Shown piece after piece: positions 54,729 to 64,000 of a stretch of 64,000 bases of DNA. Source of the stretch: Hemileia vastatrix (Eukaryota; Basidiomycota; Pucciniomycetes; Pucciniales; Zaghouaniaceae); assembly GCA_030280995.1 (NCBI GenBank), contig JASXTE010000016.1, forward strand, positions 11,910,501 to 11,974,500, in the 5' to 3' direction. The notes beneath the pieces were generated by a model that was not told the origin of the DNA, ran no database searches, and saw only the letters and a program-made list of their open reading frames with translations. The first letter of the stretch is position 1. Every line of letters starts with the position of its first letter. The position numbers and the translations under genes were made by a program.

Positions 54729-55970
54729 CACTACGCAATATAGGGGGTGGACTTGCTAGCAAGTCCTCCACCTGAACTCACACCACGTGCAAACAGCCGA
54801 CGTATCCACCGCTACGTCAGCGCGACGTAGCGGAAAGGTATTTCAAAAGCTGGCCCGCTACGTCGGCTGGTTTTTTCTCACAGTAACCAGACATCCCTTC
54901 CCCCAAAAAAGTGAGATTCTGGTTACCTGACCCAGTACATCCAAACATGGGACATGCAATCAGTGCCCCAACCAGCCTCCTCTTGCCCTCTTGCCCCACT
55001 GTTGCTTTCCTCAAAACTGACTGTTGTGTTTCTTGTTTTCCTTTCTTTTCTTTTTTTTTATCTAGCTACCCACTCGTGGTTTATTCTGTAAGTTTTCATT
55101 TTTTTCACCCTCAAATTTTTCCTCAATCTTGTTTACTTCAAAACTGACAGTTGCACTTTTTTTTTTATCTAGCTCACACCTCTTTGCTTCTAACATAGAA
55201 TATTATTTTTCATTTTATAATTATGATTTTTTTTTTTTGTTATTTTAGCTGCCTAGTCATCTTATTTAGCAAATAGCACCCAAACCTGTGTTTGAATGTA
55301 AAGCCTATGAAAAAAAAATTTAAATAAATTTTATTTGTAAAATTTTACTAAAACTTGATATCTATTTTTTGTTCCGATATCACCTATCTATTTTTCGCTT
55401 CATTGGGCTGATTTCACCTTAACCAGGTAACAGAGCAATAACGCCAACTTAAGGCATGATGAAAAATAATTATTAGCCTAATGCTACACTCTAAGCAATG
55501 AAATAGTGATAGCAATCTAAAACTAGCCTTTACAGCAGGAGAGTGCAAGGGTAATCTGACACTTCCACAGTGGAGGGCAGCCACAAACAAGAGATATTGC
55601 ATATCCGATGATCAGATGTACATACTGGGTCGGGTAACCAGGATCTCACTTTTTGGGGGGGAAGAATGTCTGGTTACTGTGAGAAAAAACCAGCCGACGT
55701 AGCGGGCCAGCTTTTGAAATACCTTTCCGCTACGTCGCGCTGACGTAGCGGTGGATACGTCGGCTGTTTGCACGTGGTGTCAGATGCAACTCAGATGGAA
55801 CTCAGACTGAACTCTACTTGAACACCCACCTAAAACTGTTCTGCTGAGTGGTGTTCATCCCTGATTGTATGGTTCCTTTAACAATAGCTCAATGTGTGTT
55901 CAATCTGTGGTGAGTTTGGGTCCAAGGTTGCGGACTCGCTAGCAAGTCCGCCCCCCATATTTTGTGTGGT
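54729..55970. mobile_element. CACTA-like MITE, copy 3, containing a second element
   Basis: The ends are CACTACGCAATATAGGGGG and CCCCCCATATTTTGTGTGGT. GACTTGCTAGCAAGTC is present near the left end and a one-base variant near the right. Without the 999-bp insert the copy is about 240 bp. No clear TSD is seen; the last base of the right end appears lost. Confidence 0.72.
54781..55779. mobile_element. Non-autonomous CACTA-like element with ~165-bp TIRs
   Basis: 999 bp with long, nearly perfect inverted repeats (54781-54947 and 55616-55779) that begin CACCACGTGCAAACAGCCGA. The 3-bp TSD is TCA (54778-54780 and 55780-55782). Each TIR contains its own palindrome around CCGCTACGTCAGCGCGACGT. There is no transposase. 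The CAC terminus and 3-bp TSD favour CACTA; a Harbinger-type origin is less likely. Confidence 0.82.
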
Positions 55971-57759
55971 ATATAGTAAAGATGGATAAGAATGAGTGAC
56001 AGAGCCTCACTTTGATTGTGATATTTATCTTTCACTTTCTGACACTACCCCATCAGTGTCATGTGAGAATAGAGAATCGGTTATGGTTTCACTTCAAAAA
56101 TTTCACTAGACCCTTCTGTTGCCCTCTATAGTCATATTATCTTCATTATTATAATGGTGAATATTTACAACATTGTCAGATGTTCAAGTTTCAATATCAA
56201 ATCAATTTTGCATTTTTAAGTGCCTGAAGAGTCCTACGTGAAAACACCATTTTGATCCATATCTAATGTTAATCTTTAAATTGCCTCAACAAACGCATTG
56301 GTGGCTCGTTTCATCAAAATTATTTTTTTCATATTTCTCTGTTCTCCCTTATTCTTTTTTACTCGTTTTTTTGTTTATAAAAAAATTATTGGTCACTATA
56401 TTGTGTTGAAAAATTGTTTTTCATTGCACTTTATAATCCTAAAAAGAGGCTAATCTGTTTTATCTTTAACACATAAATTGCAATGTTTGATTTCTGAAAA
56501 GAGAAAAAATAAAAATAAAAAACGAAAAATTTCCTTCAGTGGGAGATTACTTACAAACATACACAGGGGAAAAAAAATGGCAATCCGGTGTCTGGTTTCC
56601 ACTTTATTTTTTCCCCTGTGATAGTGCCAAAATGAATGATTATGTTCGGGAATAGTCAAAATTACCCAAAATTAGATATGAAATGAAATCTTCAGGAAGG
56701 GATCATTGTGAGAGTTTAGAGTCAGTTGTCAAAAAAAAAAAAAAAGCCCCTCATCGGATGATGGAATTTTGAAATCTTTGTCTATTTGCACGTGTCGTGT
56801 AACTTGTGATAGGATATTTGAAAAGTCTATTCAAAACCCTTGAAACACGTTATTTTCATAATTTCAATATCCTCCTCTTACCCTTTGCCCCTTTTTAAAA
56901 TTCTTGAGGGACTGCTTAGGATTTGGAAAATGTGAACTCTCCTTCTCGACTCATTTAACTAGTTCCTTTAGTTCATCGCTTCAAGTTTTCCTTAAATGAT
57001 TCATTTAAATGTATCTATTTAGTCTGCTAAACGCAAGAAACAAATCTTTCATCATTATTATTAAAGGTTTAGCAACTTGAATATTCAAAGAGGATTTGCT
57101 ATGACTTCATAAGTCCGAAATATATGCTATAACGACTAACTTATTGTTCCCAGATGAAATTACTAATACTGTATTTATTTGTGTGGAGAAGGTGAAGAAT
57201 TATAAATGGGTGGTGATTAATGGAGAAAAGCGGGAATTAATGAAGAGAGGCGGGTATTAACCATATGTAGAAGGATTTATATCTTTACTACAAATGTATT
57301 AAATCGCTTGAAAGTAACTAGTAAAATCGTAAATATGTCATATATCCTCTCCGTATCGGATGCAACTCTAAGAGAATAAGAATGATAATAATAAAAAACC
57401 TATCCAAAATTGTCATTTGTTGTTGGAATATCAAGTCAGTTTGTAGACACACTCTCTCTGTCATAGCATTTAACAGAGTGATTTGAGGATTTAGGATCAA
57501 ATTCATTATTAGTACTGGATAACAACAAAATTGGCCCTCTTATAAAAATCAATCGAAACTAGCTGGCTTTTATATCTACATAAAATTTTAATGTAAGTAA
57601 TGAATATAAGTATCTGAAAAGCCTGTGGTTGTAAGTTTTCAAGTTTGAAGAATGAGTTTTAATTTATAGAAAATAAGAGTGATAATTTAGGTAGAGGAGT
57701 AGCAAAATAAAACATCAGGTAAAAAATATGCAGGGAAAGTGACCATATAGTAGTATAAG
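55971..57759. other. Intergenic DNA, nothing recognised
   Basis: AT-rich non-coding sequence with an A15-like run near 56735. No domain-bearing frame, tRNA or repeat partner was found in the window. Confidence 0.45.
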
Positions 57760-60177
57760 ATCTATGTGGAACATGGATTCTGACCAGAACCACCACAACA
57801 TGTTGATTGGCGCGCCGCTCCCCGCTCCACCCAATCATTCTCCCCCCCCCCCCCTCTGGTATTGGAATCCCCTTCTCCGCCTGATCTTCCCCAATGACCT
57901 CCCCTCTCTCCCCTTGAGCCTCTTCATCCTCCCTTATTCTCCCGAAATAGCCATGCCAACCGCCTCCAAATATCCTGCCCTCAAGAAACGCTGATACCCC
58001 TTGCCTTCTATTTGTTCATTCTCCTTCTCCACCATGGAAGAAGCAAGGAAGGCTCACCCCAAACTATTCCTCTCTCATAATGAGCCCAATAACCCCATGT
58101 CAGAAAGCAACTCCACCCCTACCCCTTCCCCCAGAATCCAACCTATCCTACTCCCTCTAAGGCAGGCTCCTACTTTATTAGACAACTCCACCCACAATCC
58201 TAGCAATCCATTTGCTAGCTGTGGCCTCACCTCTGCCCCTCATCTGTGGACCCCAACTCCCCAGAAGCTCACATTATCTGACTTGTAGGACTAAAAAATG
58301 CAAATAACCCTGCTGCCCTTACCTTGTAGGAAAGGTTCTTGCACATCTGTCCACACAGCCACAATGTTGGATATAAGTACTCTGGCTGCTACCATGGGCC
58401 CCCTCATTGCCCAAAAAACTTTTCACCAGATGCCCCTAGCTCCTCCCCAACCACAGCCTCAAATGTTTTCTATTGAAACTAAACTGAATGATACCCTTGC
58501 CTGACTCCAATCCAAAGGCAACCCCTCAAACCAACACGAAATTCCCCCCATTCAAAACATGCACCCTACTTTTGCCCAAGCTGCTGCCTCAGGTCTCCCC
58601 AAAGACACACCTTCCCCTCCCCCAAAAATGTGCCCCAGTTTCCCCTCCTTCACTATCAAGCAGACTGACCCATCAGCCCCAGTACTCAAATATTACCCTA
58701 ACTCAAAACTTCTGGCTTTTATAAACAATCACATTGCTACCAAGAAAATCTCTAACCCAGTCACACAAAATTTAATCTATGTCAAAGTTTTCATCAGAAA
58801 CAAGTCTAATTATCTTAAAATAATCACTTCATCTGAAGCCAACCTTCTCCTCACCAATTTGTGCCATGAGTGGACCCTCCAGGGGATGATTCTCAAGCCT
58901 CCCTCTTTCACAGTGGTGGCCCACTGGATCCACACTTATTTTAACCTCAATGATCAAGCATGTGTGGGTACCCTTATCAAGGGCAACCCCTCAACAATAA
59001 AATCACTCTACAAAATCACCTGGCTTAAATGCCCAGAATCTAGAGAGTAGAAAAATCACTCCTATGTAGTCTTACACACCAGAAAAAAACAAGGGCACCT
59101 GATAGCAAGTGCCAATTCCTATCTCTGACTTAACTCAATTTCAGCTCAGCTGTAATTCTTATGGAAAGAATGTGAACTGAACAATGAGAACACTAGCTCC
59201 TGAAACATCAATTCAAATTTACTCTTAAATCAAGACTGAATATAGAGATAAACACCTGCTAGCAGGTGCCACTCAATTTTTTGTGGTGACATCAACACAA
59301 TAAATATGACACTGAATTACTTGTTTCCTCACCATCTCATTGTCTCTTTGTAGAAGAGTAAATAAGATGAACTGAAGCTATTAATTTTGAAAAGGGTAAA
59401 TGTTTTCAATGTTGAGGAAAAAGCCATCTTTCCATTCACTACTCCCTTCTCCCTTGTTTTTCAAACTGCTCTGGCCATCATATCATTAAACAGTGCAAAT
59501 CCCCTAAGATGATGGCCCCATTTTGTTGAAGATGTGTCAATTCCCTTCCACACAATCACCCTTTGATGAACTCCCTTATCTCCCTCCATTCTCTTTTTGA
59601 ACTATCCCCCCATCTTCCACCTTCCTCACTTGCCTGCCTTTGCACTCAATAACTCAAGATGGATACAGAGCCAGATGTGCAAGAAACACCCTCATACCCT
59701 TTTTCCTTTTTACAACTGAACTGTCATCAATCCTTCTATGTATTTCACACAATTTTTAATGATCCTCACACTAACTCCTTTGATGTATTAGTATTCCAGG
59801 AGACACTCTTTCCCCTGATCACATCTCACCAGCTCTGGCAAAAGGCTGGAGCCTCATCTCTCCTTCTCATTCCCACCTTCCCCCCTGCCTCTCCCTTCTG
59901 CTGCTGTTTTTATATTAACAGGAAACACCCCATCCATCTCTTCACATGCATCCCAAGCCCATCCCTTTATATCTACCTCATCTTAATCAACTTCTTCACT
60001 TTCCCTCTCTTATTTACTAAACTCTATAAACCCCCTTCCTCCTTCTCAACTATTTATGCCATCTCCCAATCTCTAATCCCTGTCCATCATCTTCCAAAAC
60101 TGTTATTTTCTGACTCTAATCTCCATCACAATATGTGTGAAGACCCATCAAAATGTCACTCTAACCACCCAGAGGCC
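57760..60177 (+). pseudogene. Non-LTR (LINE) retrotransposon fragment: ORF1 and start of endonuclease
   Basis: C-rich DNA, unlike its neighbours, encodes broken frames. An ORF1-like protein (57764-59050) is Pro-rich and ends in a domain containing VKVFIRNKSNYLKIITSSEANLLL. It is followed by degraded zinc-knuckle cysteines (CSNCSGHHIIKQC near 59465). From 59659 a frame reads FSFLQLNCHQSFYVFHTIFN and FDVLVFQETL, the start of an AP-type endonuclease. The rest of the endonuclease and all of the reverse transcriptase are missing where Gy3 begins. A Gy3 insertion would explain that, with the remainder outside the window. Confidence 0.68.
59077..59288. mobile_element. CACTA-like MITE of a second family, inside the LINE
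   Basis: 212 bp with ends CACCAGAAAAAA and TTTTTTGTGGTG and a 3-bp TSD ACA (59074-59076 and 59289-59291). The palindrome CACCTGCTAGCAGGTG near the right end (one-sided variant CACCTGATAGCAAGTG at the left) matches in position and core (GCTAGC) the palindrome of the other MITE family. Confidence 0.72.
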
Positions 60178-60486
60178 TGTTAGGATTTGGTTGAAAGGTG
60201 AGGAGGAGGAGCACTATGGGCACTATGAATTGTGAGAGGCAGAAGAGGTGATATTACATAAGGGGGTTATATGGGGCAAGCGCTGTGGAGCACTCCTCAT
60301 TGAACCACTTAAATAGTAATCCAGTTACTTCTCCATCTCACTGCTGTATCAGCATAGTCAGTCCTGTCTCACTATTGGTAATCCCAACATAGTAAGTCTA
60401 GTTAGTCTCATTGATTAGTAGCATAGTCAGTCCTGTCCCAGGCTAATATCAGCACTAGTAGTAGTCCATCTTCTTAGGTCTTAACA
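60178..60486 (+). repeat. Gy3 5' LTR
   Basis: 309 bp from TGTTAGGATTTGG to GTCTTAACA (5-bp inverted ends TGTTA and TAACA), directly before the gag frame. Two copies of a CATAGTCAGTCCTGTC block occur inside. The 3' LTR is outside the window. Confidence 0.65.
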
Positions 60487-60523
60487 TTTTGTCTGATCTT
60501 AATTGGGACACTACTAAAGAACA

Positions 60524-61276
60524 ATGAATCCCTCAGGTCAATTTGATGCAGAAACACTTGCTGAAATTCAAGAAAAAATGGCATACTTGCAAGATAAAAA
60601 TACCAGACTCATGAAATGTCTATCTGAGGAACAGCCCTCAGACCAGGGCCCGATGGAAGCAGAACTGGACGCCCCCAAATCTGAGCCACAGACATGGCCT
60701 ACAACATCAGGACCACTTGCTAAAGACCCAAAAATTGCATTCCCAGAAATCTTTGATTGAAAGCAAAGCCCCCAGGCAGATCAGTACACATCACAGGGAA
60801 ACATTTATGTCCTGCTCAACAGTCATCAGTTCCCAAATGAGCAATCAAAAATTGGGTTTGCAATATCTTACCTCACAGATGAGGTGGCACACTGGGAAAG
60901 GCTGTATAAAAACAAACTCCTTGGAAATGGCAAGTCAGAAACAACTTTCCTTCAGTTCATCTTTGCTTTCAATCTGGTTTTTGGAAGCCCCAATGTGGCC
61001 ACAACCTTGGAGCAAGCTCTCAACCAGTTGTGACAGAAACACTCTGTTGCCAAATATTTGTCAGAGTTCTGGGGCCATTCCAGCTATTTTAAAACATGGG
61101 GAGAAGGAGCACTCATGTTTCCCTTCAGAAATGGGCTCTTTCAAAAAATCAGGAACACCCTAATCAGTCACCCTTGTCCAACCTCCCTCCAAGAGCTCAA
61201 GAAGCTAACCATCCAAATTGATAACAAGTTTACACATCAGCAGATGGATGGTTGGAGTGGCCCCTGTCAGTGGTAA
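60524..61276 (+). pseudogene. Gy3 gag (broken)
   Basis: The frame starts MNPSGQFDAETLAEIQEKMAYLQ with a short coiled coil, then stops at 60758. The retrotransposon gag domain continues in other frames: YTSQGNIYVLLNSHQFPNE, YLTDEVAHWERLYKN and KYLSEFWGHSSYFKTWGEG. At least two stops and a shift are present. Confidence 0.72.
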
Positions 61277-62099
61277 AACTATTCCTCATAAAGTGGGGCC
61301 AGTGACAGGGACCCAAACACCATGGACTTTGATGCAGTAAATTCACATGGTGCTAGTGGAAAAAAAGGCTATCTGAAGAGGAATACCAGAGACATATAAG
61401 TAGAGGGCTGTGCCTTTTGGTGTGATGGAAGGGAGTGGCAGTACAGGGAATAGGTTAAAAACCTGAAAGACCAGTACAACATGGTACTGGGGATAACATG
61501 GCTACACCTATATAACCCATAAATTGATTGGAAGAAAAATAAGGTTCAGATGGGAAGAAAAGGGGATTCTGGCGCTAAAGTATTGGCTCCTGGCCCCCTC
61601 AGGGGTCAGGGGCTCATCCCAGCAAGTCTTCTGATGTTTTTTTTTATCATCAGTTGACTTTCCACCAGAACTGAAGCTTCCTCTTGATTTTATGCAGCAG
61701 GATGGGGATGGGGCACCAACAAGAAGCACTGGGGAGGAGCAGAAAGGAGGTAAAGTGCATCAAGAAGAGGAGAAGGCACAACAAAGAAAAGGGAAGGCAG
61801 AAGATGGAAAGGTGGATGGCCCAGAGATAGTATTTGTCCCCTGGCCTCTGCAGGGGTCAGGGGCCCCTCCTGGAGAGTCTTGTGGTGTTTTCATTCTCAT
61901 TATAAGACTTGCTGCAAGAGCTGACACTTTCTCTTGATGCTAATTTTCAGGAATTGGAGGGGAAGCTGGAGGAAAAGAGGAACTGGAATGCAAAGCAACA
62001 GCTTGGAACATATCCGCCAAGATTGTGGCAAAGGTCAAGTCCTAAAAGCCAAAAAAAGCTGCAAGGAAATTGTTCCTGAGGCTTATTGAAAAATTATTA
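61277..62099 (+). pseudogene. Gy3 region between gag and reverse transcriptase
   Basis: Expected to hold the zinc knuckle and protease. I could not read either with confidence. Two blocks resemble each other (CCCCTCAGGGGTCAGGGG near 61600 and CTGCAGGGGTCAGGGGCCCC near 61850), suggesting an internal duplication of about 250 bp. Confidence 0.4.
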
Positions 62100-64000
62100 C
62101 TGCTGTTTGGAGAGGGTGAAGTCAAGACCATACCACATGATTGACCATACAACTTCACCATTTATTTAATTCCAGGCTCAACCCCTCAATTTAGCCACAT
62201 AATCCCATTATCAACCCTAGAGTCAACAGCTCTAAAAGAGATTATTGATGAGAATTTAAAGAATGGTTTTATTAGAGAATCCAAATCTACATGGGCTTCT
62301 CCTGTCATCTTTTCAGAAAAATGGATAGTTCACTGAGACCTTGCATGAATTTCCAAAGGTTAAATGCGCTGATGGTAAAGAATATATATTCCCTTAACTT
62401 GACTAGTGAGCTTATTGATAGTCTTCAAGGTGCAGATATCTTTACATCTCTAGGTCTTAGGGCAGGTTATCACAACATATGTGCAAAAGAAGACAATTAA
62501 CACAAACTGGAATTCTGAACTAAATTTGGTCATTTCGAATGGTTGGTAATGCCATTTGGTCTATGTAATGCATCTGCTACTTTCCAACACTTCACACACA
62601 GCATCTTCAGAGAAAGAATAGGGATACATGTAGTGGTATATCTGGATGACATCTTGATTTACTCCAGATCATTGGAAGAGCATCTAATACATATAAAGGA
62701 CTGTTTGCAGTGCTTAAAGGAGGCCCAAGTATGGTTAAAGCTGGAGAAATGTGTCTTCTCAGTGAGTGAAATCTTCTACTTGGGTATGATCATTTCAAAA
62801 AATAAAGTGCAAACAAATCAGGAGAAAGTAAAGGCAGTAATTGGATGGCTGACACAAGCATCAGTAAAGGAGCTCCTGTCATTCCTAGGCTTTGAAAATT
62901 TTTACCAGTGTTTTATTGAAAATTGCTTCCGCATTTGCCAACCATTGCACAACCTCAAAAAGAAGGAAGCCAAACTTATCTGGACATGTATGAAACAAGA
63001 TGTGTTTGACTACCTGAAAAGAAAATTTGTGACAGCCCCTATTCTTGAAATCCCTGGCTTATTGAAGCCATTTGTTCTGGAATGTGACTGCTCAGATTTT
63101 GAAACAGAGGCAGTATTAATGCAATAAGACACTGAAAATGTCTTGCATCCAATAGCTTATTTGTGACAAAAACTGATAGGTGCCAAATTAAACTATGAAA
63201 TATATGATAAGGAGTTATTTTAACTAGTAGAAGTGGTACACACCTGGGGTCATTATTTGGAAGGAGGGCCTCACAGTTTACAGGTTATTATTTACATGGA
63301 TCATAAAAACCTGGAATCCTTTCTGACCACAAAAAAGCTGACTTGCCAGCAGGTGCGCTGGCCAGAGCTGCTAAGTAACATTTATTTTGTTGTTAAATTC
63401 TGAACAGGGAAGAAAAGTAGTAAACCAGATGTACTATCATGACATCCTGACTTGTAACCAGCACCAGGCCAACAAGACACTGTTAGGGAAACATTGTTTA
63501 AGGGGGACCATAATGAGGGGGTAATCCTAGACAAAGTGGAATTTGAAGATGAGGATTTTATGGAATGGATAAGAAGAGGGCAGGAAAAGGATGAGGGAGT
63601 GAAGGAGTTGATGAAGGCACTTTTATCAAAGGAGGTATTGGTAAGGAAAGGATAAGAAGAGTATCACCTGGAAGGGGGAGCACTGTATTTGAATGGAAAG
63701 ATAGTGGTTCAAAATGATGAGGAGCTCTAGAGGCAGGTGGTAAAATTAAGGCTTGATTCTCCAATGGTAGGACGCCCAGGTCCACTGAAGTCTGTGGAGC
63801 TGGTGAATTGTAATTTTTACTGGAAGTGCATGAAAGCATACATCCAGCACTATGTAGTGGCATGCAACTCTTGCCAGAGGAACAAGGCTAGTCCAACAAC
63901 AACACCACTGGCACCTTAAAAATTTCCAAACAGCCATGGAGGGAGATCTCCTACAATCTTATAATGAAATTATCCAAATACCAAGGAGAGAATGCTATCC
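62100..64000 (+). pseudogene. Gy3 reverse transcriptase, RNase H and integrase start (broken, runs off window)
   Basis: Gypsy pol fragments in order. The reverse transcriptase has a fingers-like segment near 62190-62330, MPFGLCNASATFQHF and the catalytic VVYLDDILIYSRS near 62640. The connection region and RNase H (FVLECDCSDFETEAVLMQ near 63070, EIYDKELF near 63200) follow. The RNase H catalytic Asp-Ala motif is altered. The integrase zinc domain starts near 63760 (GRPGPLKSVELVNCNFYW ... CNSCQRNK). Stops occur every few hundred bases. The motifs resemble Tf1-like gypsy elements rather than Gy1/Gy2. Confidence 0.82.

Overview
This looks like a repeat-rich, AT-rich stretch of a filamentous fungal genome. 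A basidiomycete is most likely, and a rust (Pucciniales) is my best guess. The evidence is short introns with CTAAC-like branch points, a nine-exon GH5 exo-beta-1,3-glucanase, and the mix of Ty3/gypsy chromoviruses, Ty1/copia, Harbinger, CACTA-like and non-LTR elements. I cannot name the species. I recognise one ordinary host gene (50486-52937, minus). Almost everything else is transposable elements, many nested inside each other, with target-site duplications (TSDs) that can be read directly.

Layout. 1-1137: unassigned DNA with a probable LTR relic. 1138-20990: a decayed minus-strand gypsy element (here Gy1-B), interrupted at 5604/15231 by a complete but mutated plus-strand copy of the same family (Gy1-A, 5605-15230, TSD TGTGT). 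A 199-bp MITE also sits in Gy1-B. 20991-21780: part of an LTR called LTR-R here. 21781-31170: the end of an old gypsy chromodomain, split by Gy2 (21919-31118, TSD ATATT). Gy2 has two near-identical 1141-bp LTRs and one unbroken 2075-codon Gag-Pol frame. 32718-36174: a CACTA-like MITE split by a full Harbinger element (32971-36163, TSD ATT) with an intact transposase. 37766-42188: a broken copia element (Cop2) carrying a second MITE and a 1264-bp LTR-R. 42472-48976: a solo Gy1 LTR (TSD CTTTT) split by an intact copia element (Cop1, 43357-48356, TSD TAAAT, identical 238-bp LTRs). 50486-52937: the GH5 gene. 54729-55970: a third MITE containing a 999-bp non-autonomous CACTA-like element. 57760-60177: a non-LTR (LINE) fragment containing another CACTA-like MITE. 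60178-64000: the 5' part of a decayed gypsy element (Gy3) that runs off the window.

Most interesting signal. All three Gy1/Gy2 elements carry a second open frame, always +1 to Gag, overlapping the 5' part of gag. A 58-, 58- or 64-nt sequence with intron signals (GTAAGT or GTGAGT donor, CAG acceptor) lies between the Gag start codon and this frame. Its length is 3n+1 in each case, so removing it joins the Gag AUG exactly into the +1 frame. The predicted product has the same layout in both families: coiled coil, Pro/Gln linker, W-K-W-D motif, basic Pro-rich tail and a terminal Pro-Trp. This suggests retrotransposons that make Gag-Pol from unspliced RNA and an overprinted accessory protein from spliced RNA, much as retroviruses do. 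It is a prediction from sequence only.
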